A DNA stretch of 64,000 nt from Xanthomonas bromi (GTDB lineage Bacteria; Pseudomonadota; Gammaproteobacteria; Xanthomonadales; Xanthomonadaceae): assembly GCF_900092025.1 (NCBI RefSeq), contig NZ_FLTX01000008.1, positions 62,001 through 126,000 on the forward strand, read 5' to 3'. Within the stretch, counting starts at the first letter, position 1; each line of letters opens with the position of its first letter. The notes below the pieces were generated by a model. It was not told where the DNA came from, made no database searches, and saw only the letters and a program-made list of their open reading frames with translations. The position numbers and the translations under genes were made by a program. This document shows, one piece after another, positions 19,004 through 27,495 of this stretch.

Positions 19004-19648
19004 ATGAGCGATTCCCCCAAATCCCGTTACGCCGCCTTTGCGCGTCGTGTTGTCGAGGCGCACGCAGCGCAGTTGCTACGCGATCTACAGATCATCAATG
19101 AGCGCACGGTGCGCGAGCTTGGCCCGCTGCCGCATGGCGGGCTGCCCGTGCAGCCCAAGCGCAAGCCCAAGCCGGCACCGTGGGTGCAGCCGGTGCAGGA
19201 ACTGGCTGCACGTGATGCCGATGCGCCTTTGGCGCCGCAATTACCTCACACAGAGACAGGTGGTTCCGAGATGGTTAAGTTAGGCGATTCAGTTAACGAA
19301 CAACCATTGCCTCCAGTACCAGTCCCGCAGAAATTGCGGGAAATACTCAATGAATATCCTGAATATATTCAAAGACTTCAGTGTGCATTGGATCGCTACG
19401 CTAGAAATCCAGATTCTCTTATGCCATTTGATGCGGCGATCTGGATACTTGAGGCGCATTTGGATTCGTTTTTATCCGAAGCCCGTGAGGAACTCGAGCG
19501 GGCGCAGGCTAGCGGTGATGCTAACGCCGTAAAAATGGCTGAAGAAAAAGAACGTTCGACCCGCCATGCAAGATCGAGAAATCGCGGAATGTCGGATCTA
19601 GATCAGCTGTGGAATTACATCGAAACGCACAAGGAGTCTTTGACATGA
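19004..19648 (+). CDS. Presumed immunity/antitoxin protein of the zeta-toxin effector
   Basis: I do not recognise the family of this 214-residue protein. Residues 1-80 are Arg/Pro/Lys rich and high in GC (MSDSPKSRYAAFARRVVEAH, PKRKPKPAPWVQPV). The rest, from about residue 88, is acidic, helical and much lower in GC (YPEYIQRLQCALDRY, SFLSEAREELERAQ). It ends in an ATGA overlap with the start of the toxin gene, and an AAGGAG site at 19631 serves the toxin. An upstream, translationally coupled acidic helical protein before a zeta toxin is the expected place of an antitoxin or immunity protein; epsilon antitoxins are helical. The function is inferred from context only. Confidence 0.65.
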   Translation: MSDSPKSRYAAFARRVVEAHAAQLLRDLQIINERTVRELGPLPHGGLPVQPKRKPKPAPWVQPVQELAARDADAPLAPQLPHTETGGSEMVKLGDSVNEQPLPPVPVPQKLREILNEYPEYIQRLQCALDRYARNPDSLMPFDAAIWILEAHLDSFLSEAREELERAQASGDANAVKMAEEKERSTRHARSRNRGMSDLDQLWNYIETHKESLT

Positions 19649-22600
19649 ACGAAAAGGAATCCCGTCTCGATGATGCCGAACATCGCAGATTATTTGAGCA
19701 GAAGATTCTTGATGATGCTGCACTGGAGACAAAATCATCCTTCGAACACCCCAAGGCGATCATCCTCGCTGGGCAACCCGGCTCCGGAAAAGGAAGTCTT
19801 GCAAGAGCTGCAGACGTCGAGTTGGGCAGAGATGTCGTCCTGATCGATCCTGATGAATTGCGTAACGCTCATCCCGAAGTCTCCGTCCTGCGTAACGCTC
19901 ACCCCTACACCTGGTCCGGCTACACCCACCCCGATGCCAGCCAGTGGGCCGACGAACTGCTGCAAGCCACCATCGAAGGCAGGAAGAACCTGATCTTCGA
20001 CACCACGCTCAGCAATGGCCAGTGGAGCGCGGAACTGATCAAGGATCTGCAATCGCGTGGCTACGATATCGAGGTGCGTACCATGGCGGCGCACAAGCTG
20101 GAAAGCGAGCTTGGGGTAGATAACAGATTTTCTCGTCAGTTAGACGAGGTCGGCCACGGCCGCTACGTCCCCGAAGGTGCGCGCGAGGCCATCTACACCA
20201 AGCTACCGATTAGCCTTGACACCGTGCACGCGCAGACCACGGCACCCATCCGTATCTTCAACCGCCAGGGTACTGAGGTTTACGATAGCCGCACTGATGC
20301 ACGTCCACCCGGGCAGGCACTGGAAGAGGCGCGCAACGCGTGGTTCAAAGATCCTACCGTGACACAGGAGCTCCGCGAGAGGTGGCAACAACAGGTCGAT
20401 TGGCACCGCGATCTGCCGGCGCATGTGCAGGATCTCCCCAACGCCACCCCCGCCGTTCAGGAGCAAGTGCTCGCTGAGCACGCCGAGCTGCACGTCAGTG
20501 ATGGCGTGAACAGCCGGCTGGAAGGCATCGCCACCATCGACGAACTTGTGCGGCCAGGTGCGCCGCCTGCACGCGTGCCCGTGCCGGAGCCTGAAATCCC
20601 AGGCTTGCGTCGCGCCGGGATGACGGCAGGGCTTGCGGGTTTGGGCGTCGCCGCGACCGCCTACGATGCATCACAAGCCGGGGAGCGTGTTGGCACGCTG
20701 TTGGCACAAGACAACCTCACCGCTGCGCGCTCGGAGGCGCTGCACTTTGCTGCCCGAGGCGCGGGCGGCTGGGCGGGAGGCGCCGCCACCGCTGCCGTTG
20801 TTGGCACAACCGGCGCCGGTCCCGTCGCGCTGGTGGTGGCCGATGGTTATCTGTTCAGTGCCGCTGCCGACAAGGCCGCCACGCTCTGGGACAACCGCCA
20901 GATCTATGCACAGACCGACAAGCAGGGCGTGCGCTGGGAGTTCAACGGCAGCCAGTGGCTGCGCCAAGCAAAAGCCGACCTGCCAAACGATGGCGTGGAT
21001 ACGCCACAGAAGCAGGGCATGTTCGCACTGCCAGAAAAAGCGCGCGAGCTGAACTATCACGCAAGCAGCGAAGCGATCGAGCAGGCGCTGGGCAAGGTGC
21101 AACCCAGCAATCCCTATGTGCAGCCATCCAGTGAGGCAGATGCTGCGCATCTCTACGCACGGGACTGGCGGCATGATCCGGCAAGTGGCCAATGGTCACG
21201 GATGATCGCCGACCAAGTCGATCGGAACGATCGGCCCATCTGGACGGTGGATGCAGCAAGCCCCGAGCGCACTGCGGCATTGGACCAGCAAGCAGCACAG
21301 GTGGTGGACGCCAACATTGCCCGTGGCCCAGCTGCGATTGCAGCGACCTATGAAGCTGCCTATCAGCGCAATGGCTGGGAGGACGTCGGCCCCGTGCAAG
21401 CGGCCTTGAACCCGGACGCGTTGCAGGCCTCGGACGGCAGGCAGTATCAGCGCGATGCGCAAGGTCAGTGGCGGCACGATGGCGTTGCTGCCGAAGGCAA
21501 TGTTCCGCTGGAACTCAATGCGACACGCGAGCGCCTGCAACCGGCCTTGACGCAGCATGCGCAGGCGATGGCACAGATGCCCGCGCGGCAAACGCCAACG
21601 CTGCAACAGCAGGATCAGGCCAATACCGAAGCGACCTACGCGGCCTATGGCGTTGCGCCCAATGCGCAGACCGCAGGCGCGATCCAGCGTGCGGTGCAAC
21701 GCACACGTGAGGAAAACGGGATCGATGCGGCCACCAGTGCTTTGGCATTGGAGCGTGATGCGAGCGGCCACTATTCGGTGGACAGCCCCATCCAGCATCT
21801 GAGCCGCACTGCCGATGGTGTGGTCCGCGTTGCGGCAATCACCAGCACCGACGACATCCGTCAGGCACGTGGCCAGTTGCAGGCGCACCATCAGGAACAC
21901 CCCCCATTGCGCGTAACGCCAACCGAGCCGACAGCGTCTGCGCAGACGCAAGCCACCGCCCTGCAACCCGGCGACCGCGGCACCGAGGTACTGGCGCTGC
22001 AGGCCAGCCTGATCCAGTTGGGCATCAATGCGCGGGTCAAGACGCCGGTGGAGATCACCGGCATCTACGACCAGCCCACCCAACGCGGGGTGCAGGCGTT
22101 TCAGCTGATGCACGGCATGAACGAGGTCAACGGCATTGCAGACCGCAGCACCCTGGCGGCGGTGCAGCAGCAGGCAGGCAGTGCCATCGCCCAGCGCGCG
22201 GTGGCGTCGCAACAGGCCGGCACCACGCTGCAGGATGTACCGAAAGGCATGATGGCCGCGCCTGCTGCGCCCACAGCCGCCTCCCCTGACCGCAGCCAAC
22301 CCGACCTGCACACGCAGCAACAGCACCAAGCGCTGGACCAGCAACGTCAATGGCAGCTCCAGCAGGAGCAAACGCTGCAGCAAGAGCGCGGGCGGCTGAA
22401 AGAGCAGAAGAAAGCCGAAGAGCAACGCGACCAGGCACCGGTGGCAAGCGCCATCGACAACCCTGAGCGCGGCCAGCCTTCATCCACACTGCGCCCCATG
22501 AGCGATCCCGCGCACCCCGGCCATGCCCTGTATGCAGAGGTGAAAGATCGCCTGGAGGCCAAGGGCACGCCGCTGCCGGAAGATCGCCTGCACCAGGTCA

Positions 22601-22842
22601 CCAGCGAGATGTACATCATCGGCTTCAAGCCCGACTGGCGCGGGCGCGTGGATGTGGTCAACGACACTTTCTATGCGCAACACGCCGCCGATCCCACCAG
22701 GCGCATGAGCCAATCCCTCGCCGAGCCCACCCCGTCGATCCAGGAATCGATGCAACAGGTAAAGACCACAGCACGGCAGCAAGAAGCGGCAGCACAAGCC
22801 AAACGGGACCAGCCGACGCCGTCAGGGCCGGTGCTTGGATAG
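19645..22842 (+). CDS. Type IV secretion effector with N-terminal zeta toxin and XVIPCD-like tail
   Basis: This 1065-residue protein starts with a zeta-toxin kinase domain (about 30-230): Walker A GQPGSGKG at 43-50, LIDPDELRNAHP, HPDASQWADELL, LIFDTTLSNGQW and GHGRYVPEGAREAIY. Zeta toxins phosphorylate UDP-GlcNAc sugars and block wall synthesis. Gly/Ala-rich hydrophobic segments follow at about 325-345 and 370-412, and a peptidoglycan-binding repeat at about 770-835 (GDRGTEVLALQASLIQLGI). A Gln/Arg-rich coiled region comes next. The C-terminus from about 945 (DPAHPGHALYAEVKDRL ... DPTRRMSQSLAEPTPSI) resembles the XVIPCD domain that Xanthomonas type IV secretion uses to recruit antibacterial effectors. 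It probably kills rival bacteria. No secretion genes are in the window. Confidence 0.8.
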   Translation: MNEKESRLDDAEHRRLFEQKILDDAALETKSSFEHPKAIILAGQPGSGKGSLARAADVELGRDVVLIDPDELRNAHPEVSVLRNAHPYTWSGYTHPDASQWADELLQATIEGRKNLIFDTTLSNGQWSAELIKDLQSRGYDIEVRTMAAHKLESELGVDNRFSRQLDEVGHGRYVPEGAREAIYTKLPISLDTVHAQTTAPIRIFNRQGTEVYDSRTDARPPGQALEEARNAWFKDPTVTQELRERWQQQVDWHRDLPAHVQDLPNATPAVQEQVLAEHAELHVSDGVNSRLEGIATIDELVRPGAPPARVPVPEPEIPGLRRAGMTAGLAGLGVAATAYDASQAGERVGTLLAQDNLTAARSEALHFAARGAGGWAGGAATAAVVGTTGAGPVALVVADGYLFSAAADKAATLWDNRQIYAQTDKQGVRWEFNGSQWLRQAKADLPNDGVDTPQKQGMFALPEKARELNYHASSEAIEQALGKVQPSNPYVQPSSEADAAHLYARDWRHDPASGQWSRMIADQVDRNDRPIWTVDAASPERTAALDQQAAQVVDANIARGPAAIAATYEAAYQRNGWEDVGPVQAALNPDALQASDGRQYQRDAQGQWRHDGVAAEGNVPLELNATRERLQPALTQHAQAMAQMPARQTPTLQQQDQANTEATYAAYGVAPNAQTAGAIQRAVQRTREENGIDAATSALALERDASGHYSVDSPIQHLSRTADGVVRVAAITSTDDIRQARGQLQAHHQEHPPLRVTPTEPTASAQTQATALQPGDRGTEVLALQASLIQLGINARVKTPVEITGIYDQPTQRGVQAFQLMHGMNEVNGIADRSTLAAVQQQAGSAIAQRAVASQQAGTTLQDVPKGMMAAPAAPTAASPDRSQPDLHTQQQHQALDQQRQWQLQQEQTLQQERGRLKEQKKAEEQRDQAPVASAIDNPERGQPSSTLRPMSDPAHPGHALYAEVKDRLEAKGTPLPEDRLHQVTSEMYIIGFKPDWRGRVDVVNDTFYAQHAADPTRRMSQSLAEPTPSIQESMQQVKTTARQQEAAAQAKRDQPTPSGPVLG

Positions 22843-23138
22843 GCGGGTGATGTTGACTCCAACAAGTGCATTGCTGCCGAGCATGGATGCTGGTTGCGCG
22901 ATCGATGTGGCACAGCAAGCGCGCGGTACGCGCCTCATCGGCATACAGATGCGACCGAGCATGCGCGTTGAACGATGGGTATGGAGCAATCGGCTAGTCG
23001 CGGATTGCAATGCTGGCAAGAAAAGAGGCTGCAGCAATGGCTGACAGCACATCTTGGATGCGACCGGAATTATCGGAACTGGGTCCTGAATTTTCCGCTC
23101 TGGAATGAATCGATTGGCACAGCCTCCAAAAAGGGCCG

Positions 23139-23515
23139 GTGCTGGTCTATCTATTGGCTCATGCACGAAGCGAAACGTTCAACATCGATGTGGCAGACAG
23201 CATGGATGCGATCGGCGCGATCACCAAGCGTTTTGCGCGGGAACAGGATCGGGTTGTGCCGCAGGACAGCTTGAGACGGTGCTGGTGGTGTGGTCACAAG
23301 CGTGTGCCGACATGGCAACGGCACAGGCGCAGGCCAAGCAAATCCGCAGCTGGCCACACGCCTGGCAGCGACGACTCGTCGCAATGCTGAATCCTGGTTG
23401 GATCGAGCTCTATGCGGACGCCTGCGGATTTCCGATCTATATTTTGCCGGTGCTCGGCGAACACCGCGCCTCTCTGCACTACATGCACGTCTCCATGCCT
23501 ACGTATCCGTTTTGA
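23139..23515 (+). pseudogene. Decayed GIY-YIG endonuclease-like gene
   Basis: The 785-base gap between the effector and the lpxL-type gene contains pieces of a small GIY-YIG domain protein in two frames. The first frame gives VLVYLLAHARSETFNIDVAD (the usual pattern is VYLLxxxxxGTLYIGVTxD) up to about 23260. The second gives TVLVVWSQACADMATAQAQA, KQIRSWPHAWQRRLVAMLNP and GWIELY, matching the usual W-E-x-AIxREKQIKxWxRxWKxxLIExxNPxWxDLY. One frameshift separates them and the second GIY-YIG strand is mutated, so it is non-functional. The remainder of 22843-23138 shows no gene. Confidence 0.6.
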
Positions 23516-23627
23516 ACGCCGCATCGATACGCGCCCATCTCTGGAGTTTTTCAGCGGCCCAAGTCGCATGGCCACTTGAAGCTGCGCCCTGCGGATGGGT
23601 TACTAGCATGCTTCCGACCAACCGACA

Positions 23628-24548
23628 TCACCGATAGAAGTCGCTACGTCCGCTCGGCTGGCGCTTGAAGCGCCGGTGGATCCACAGATATTGGTCCGGC
23701 GCCTCGCGCACCATGTCTTCGATCGCGGCGTTGACCTGCGTGGTATCGGCGATCACATCATCGGATGGAATGCCGGCCAGTGGCGGTGCGATCTTGAGGA
23801 TGTAGCGGCCACCTTCGCGGCGATGGAAGTACGGCACCACCGCGCAGCCGGTCAGCCGCGCCAGCTGATGGGTGGCGGTGATGGTGGAGGCCGGGTGCCC
23901 GAAAAACGGCACGAACACGGTGTCCTTGCCGCGCATGTCCTGATCCGGCGCGTACCACAGAAAGCCGCCGCGCTTGAGATGCTTGATGGTGGCGCGCAGG
24001 TCTTCGTTGGCGAACATGTGCGTGGCGTAGCGCAGCCGTCCACGCTTGACGGCCCACTCGAACACCGGGTTGCGATGCTTGCGGTACATGCCCGCCAGCG
24101 GCACGTGGTCGCACAACAGCCGGCCGCACATTTCCAGCGTCATGAAGTGGCCGGACACCAGCAATACGCCGCGCTTTTGCTCCTGCAGCTGCTGCAGATG
24201 TTCCAGACCTTCGATCTGCACGTCCGGGCGAATGGCATCGATGCTGCCCCACCATGCGCGCGCGAATTCGAACAGGCCCACGCCCAGCGCGTCGAAACTG
24301 TCGCGCAACAGCCGTGCTCTCCACGCATCGTCCTGCTCGGGGAAGCACAGTTTGAGGTTGACCTCGGCGGCGCGCCGACGCGTGCCCGCCAGGCGCATCG
24401 CAATCCAGCCCACTCCGCGGCCCACCGCACGCTGCAGCGTCCAGGGCAGGCGCCCGGCCACCACCATCACCGCAAGGCCCAGATACATCGGCCAATGCTT
24501 GGGGTTGCGCAGGGAAGGGCGGACGGCGACGTTGGCGGACTCGGACAT
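23628..24548 (-). CDS. lpxL: Lipid A lauroyl-type acyltransferase (LpxL/HtrB family)
   Basis: This 306-residue protein has one N-terminal membrane segment (MYLGLAVMVVAGRLPWTLQ) and the HX4E-type catalytic motif in VLLVSGHFMTLEMCGRLL. Later conserved blocks are GMYRKHRNPVFEW, FLWYAPDQDMRGKDTVFVPFFG and EAPDQYLWIHRRFK. These fit the late acyltransferases that add a secondary acyl chain to Kdo-lipid A at the inner membrane. It is divergent from waaA, which makes the Kdo acceptor, across only 76 bases. The exact acyl chain cannot be read from sequence, so the symbol stands for the family. Confidence 0.88.
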   Translation of the reverse strand: MSESANVAVRPSLRNPKHWPMYLGLAVMVVAGRLPWTLQRAVGRGVGWIAMRLAGTRRRAAEVNLKLCFPEQDDAWRARLLRDSFDALGVGLFEFARAWWGSIDAIRPDVQIEGLEHLQQLQEQKRGVLLVSGHFMTLEMCGRLLCDHVPLAGMYRKHRNPVFEWAVKRGRLRYATHMFANEDLRATIKHLKRGGFLWYAPDQDMRGKDTVFVPFFGHPASTITATHQLARLTGCAVVPYFHRREGGRYILKIAPPLAGIPSDDVIADTTQVNAAIEDMVREAPDQYLWIHRRFKRQPSGRSDFYR

Positions 24549-24624
24549 GCGCCAATTCTAAGGGATTGCGCCCATCGGGCAGCGTACACATGCGCACGCG
24601 CGAACGCTCCCGTATCCTGCACCG

Positions 24625-25941
24625 ATGCGGAAAGACCCGATCGAATGGCTGTTGCGCGGGCTGTACTCGGCGCTGCTCTACCTGTTGTTGCCGGTGACGG
24701 TGTACCACTTGGTGTGGCGCGGTTTCCGTGTGCGCGAATACTTCAATCGCTGGAACGAGCGCTACGCGTCCTACACGCATGCGTGCGGGCGCCCGCGCGT
24801 GTGGGTGCATGCGGTGTCGGTGGGCGAGGTCAACGCGGCCGCGCCACTGGTCAACGCCCTGCGTGCGCAGCGCCCGGATATCCGCTGGGTCATCACCACC
24901 ATCACCCCGACCGGCTCGGAGCGGGTACGCGCGGTGTGGGGCGATGCGGTGGACCATGTGTATCTGCCGTACGACGTGCCGGGCAGCGTGGGGCGGTTTC
25001 TCGAACACTTCCGCCCGCGCCTGGCCTTGATTCTGGAAACCGAGCTGTGGCCGAACATGTTGTTCGGCTGTCGCAATCGCCAGATTCCGGTCTACATCCT
25101 CAATGCGCGGTTGTCGGCGCGTTCGCTGCGTGGCTATCGGCTGCTGGCGCCGTTGATCAGTCGTGCGCTGCAAACTGTCACCTGCGTGGCGGCGCAGTCG
25201 CGGGACGATGCCGAGCGGTTCATCGCGCTGGGCGCGCGCCCGGATCAGGTGGTCGCGCTGGGCAATCTCAAATTCGATATCGCCGCGCCAGCGCAGTTGC
25301 AGGCGCTGGTCGCACAGTTTCGGACGCACGTGCCGGCCACGCGTCCGGTGTGGATCGCCGCCAGTACGCACGAAGGCGAAGAGGCCGCCGTTGCCGATAC
25401 CCACGCACGGTTACTGTTGCAATTCCCTGATTTGCTGCTGTTGTGGGCACCGCGTCATCCCGAGCGCTTTTCCAAGGTCGAGGCATTGGCACGCGAGCGC
25501 GGTTGGCGGGTTGCCACGCGCAAGGCGCAGCAATGGCCGCAGGCAAGCGACAAGGTGTTTGTCATCGATACCCTGGGCGAGTTGATGAGCTTTTATGCGT
25601 GCGCGCAGGTGGCCTTCGTCGGCGGCAGCCTGCAGCCGATCGGAGGACATAATCTGCTCGAGCCGGCCGCTGTCGGAACACCCGCGGTCACCGGCCCGCA
25701 TCTGCATAATTTCTCGGAGATTTCGCGGCGCATGCGCGAAGCCGATGCCGTCGCCATCTGCGAGGATGCCGATGGCGTGTATCAGGCGTTGGCAAGCCTG
25801 CTCGCCGACCCTGCCCAACGCGAGGCAATGGCCACGGCAGGCCTGGCACTGGTCGCCAATGGCAAGGGTGCGGTGGCCCGCACGTTGGTACAGATCGCAT
25901 CGGATCTGCCGCCACTGGCGAGCGATGGCATTGCCACGTAA
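24625..25941 (+). CDS. waaA: 3-deoxy-D-manno-octulosonic acid (Kdo) transferase
   Basis: This 438-residue GT30 enzyme adds Kdo to lipid IVA on the inner membrane. An N-terminal membrane anchor (LLRGLYSALLYLLLPVTVYH) is followed by VWVHAVSVGEVNAAAPLV with the catalytic Glu, ITTITPTGSERV, LILETELWPNML, and the C-terminal donor domain with GNLKFD, ASTHEGEE and VGGSLQPIGGHNLLEPAAVG. All are signature blocks of WaaA/KdtA. Its divergent neighbour is the LpxL-type gene. Transcription ends at the shared terminator near 26060. Confidence 0.95.
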   Translation: MRKDPIEWLLRGLYSALLYLLLPVTVYHLVWRGFRVREYFNRWNERYASYTHACGRPRVWVHAVSVGEVNAAAPLVNALRAQRPDIRWVITTITPTGSERVRAVWGDAVDHVYLPYDVPGSVGRFLEHFRPRLALILETELWPNMLFGCRNRQIPVYILNARLSARSLRGYRLLAPLISRALQTVTCVAAQSRDDAERFIALGARPDQVVALGNLKFDIAAPAQLQALVAQFRTHVPATRPVWIAASTHEGEEAAVADTHARLLLQFPDLLLLWAPRHPERFSKVEALARERGWRVATRKAQQWPQASDKVFVIDTLGELMSFYACAQVAFVGGSLQPIGGHNLLEPAAVGTPAVTGPHLHNFSEISRRMREADAVAICEDADGVYQALASLLADPAQREAMATAGLALVANGKGAVARTLVQIASDLPPLASDGIAT

Positions 25942-26040
25942 GGCTTGTTGCTTGTTGCTTGCTGCGTGCATGGACACACCGCGATCTCGCTAACGGACTT
26001 GCAGTGGTCGCCACCAAAGACGCGCATGCGACTGCATTGC

Positions 26041-26078
26041 ACACAAAAAAAGCGGGCCTAGGCCCGCTTTTTTTGTGT
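26041..26078. terminator. Bidirectional terminator between waaA and tolC
   Basis: A near-perfect palindrome has GCGGGCC-TA-GGCCCGC as its stem, flanked by a run of A on the left and a run of T on the right, and extends to ACACAAAA / TTTTGTGT. It lies between the convergent waaA and tolC genes and can stop transcription from both sides. Confidence 0.92.
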
Positions 26079-26092
26079 GCATCCAGCTGGTC

Positions 26093-27475
26093 TTACTGCA
26101 ACGAACCGCTGCCCTGCAGCTTGGACTCGGCATCCTGCGATAGCAGGCGATTGACGTCCTGCAGATCGGTGATGTCGAGCTTGCCGATGGCCTGGCCGAG
26201 CAGCAGACGGTTCTGCAGGAAGTTGTAACGCGACTGCGCGTAGTTCAGCTGCGCCTGGAACAGCGTGCGCTGGTTCTGCACCACGTCCAGCACGGTGCGC
26301 GTGCCGACTTCCAGACCCACCTGCGAGGCGTCGTAGGCGGCCTGCGCGGAGACCACGGCCAAGCGGCGTGCTTCCACTTCGCTGATGCCGGCAACGACGG
26401 TCTGGTAGGCATTGCGCGTGTTGCGGTCCAGCGCGCGCTTCTGCTGCTCGTAGGTGTCCTGCTGGATATCGCGCTGCGACAGTGCCTGACGCACGGCCGA
26501 CTGGGTCGCACCCCCGGCGAAGATCGGGATCGACAGTGTGATGCCGATCGAGTCGGTATCGATATTGCGATTGTTGGTTGTGAAGTTACCGGCAGCTGTA
26601 TCGACATCGCTGCCGCCGCCCCAGCTGTTGGTGCGCCCCACGCTGCCGGAAAGATTGAGCGTCGGAAGATGGCCGGCACGCGCAGCACTGATCTGCGCCT
26701 CGGCCGCACTCACCTGCAACTGTTGCGCCTTCAGCGACGGATTATCGGCAATGGCGGCGGCGACTAACTGATCCACATTGCTGTAAGCGGCCGGTACTTC
26801 CGGGCGGAATTCTTCCGGCAGTGCGCGCAAGCCAACCACGGGCTGGCCGGTCAGCTCGGTCAGTGCCTGGTAGTAATCCTTGAGCGTGTTGCGGGCGTTG
26901 ATGGTGTCGGCACGCGCCTGGTCGTACTGAGCGCGGGCTTCGTGCACGTCGGTGATCGGTGCCAGGCCTACTTCCAGACGCTTGTCGGCATAATCGAACT
27001 GTTTCTTGGCAGCCGCTTCGTTGGTCTCGGCTGCCGCCAGCGACTCGATACCCACCAGCACCTGGAAATATGCCGCCGAGGTGCGGGTGATCAGGTCGTT
27101 GTTAGCCGATGCCAGGGTGAAATCCGCAGCCTTTGCCACTTCGCGCTGCGCACGCAGATTGGAGAACTGGGCCCAGTTGAAGATGGTCTGGCTACCCTGG
27201 ATCCCGTACTGACGCTGCTTGGTGGTGGAGCGACCGGGCAGACCCTCGAGTTCACGATGCGATTGGGTGAAACCGGCGCTACCGTCCAGCTGCGGCAACA
27301 ACGCCGCACGCGCCTGTACCTGACCTTCCCGATTCACCAGCCGGGTGGACTCGGCCACGGCCAGCTGCGGATCGCCGTTGCGGGCCATTTCGTAGACCTG
27401 CAGCAGGTCAGTGGCGTGCGCAGCCATCGGAGACAGGGCGGCGGCCAGGGCCAGGACGAGGGATCGGCGGATCAT
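26093..27475 (-). CDS. tolC: TolC-family outer-membrane efflux channel
   Basis: This 460-residue protein has a signal peptide (MIRRSLVLALAAALSPMAAHA) and the two repeated OEP halves of TolC: TDLLQVYEMARNGDPQLAVA at the start of the mature chain, QSHRELEG, RTSAAYFQVLVGIESL, then in the second half AAEAQISAARAGHLPTLNLS, EVGTRTVLDVVQNQRTLFQA and YNFLQNRLLLGQAIG. It would form the trimeric outer-membrane duct for type I secretion and RND pumps. The start at 27475 begins the signal peptide. It lies 20 bases downstream of a PCMT-like gene on the same strand, probably in one operon. Confidence 0.95.
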   Translation of the reverse strand: MIRRSLVLALAAALSPMAAHATDLLQVYEMARNGDPQLAVAESTRLVNREGQVQARAALLPQLDGSAGFTQSHRELEGLPGRSTTKQRQYGIQGSQTIFNWAQFSNLRAQREVAKAADFTLASANNDLITRTSAAYFQVLVGIESLAAAETNEAAAKKQFDYADKRLEVGLAPITDVHEARAQYDQARADTINARNTLKDYYQALTELTGQPVVGLRALPEEFRPEVPAAYSNVDQLVAAAIADNPSLKAQQLQVSAAEAQISAARAGHLPTLNLSGSVGRTNSWGGGSDVDTAAGNFTTNNRNIDTDSIGITLSIPIFAGGATQSAVRQALSQRDIQQDTYEQQKRALDRNTRNAYQTVVAGISEVEARRLAVVSAQAAYDASQVGLEVGTRTVLDVVQNQRTLFQAQLNYAQSRYNFLQNRLLLGQAIGKLDITDLQDVNRLLSQDAESKLQGSGSLQ

Positions 27476-27495
27476 CGGGGAAGCTTCCTTGGGAA

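Noticed and set aside
19858..19905. Duplicated RNAHP segment in the zeta domain as a tandem duplication
   Set aside because: The overall domain length is normal for zeta toxins, so the repeat of a few residues is probably chance or ancient and not a recent duplication.
21196..22425. 400-codon open frame opposite the zeta effector
   Set aside because: It is a Leu/Arg/Gln-rich antisense shadow with no motif, no ribosome-binding site and no neighbour on that strand.
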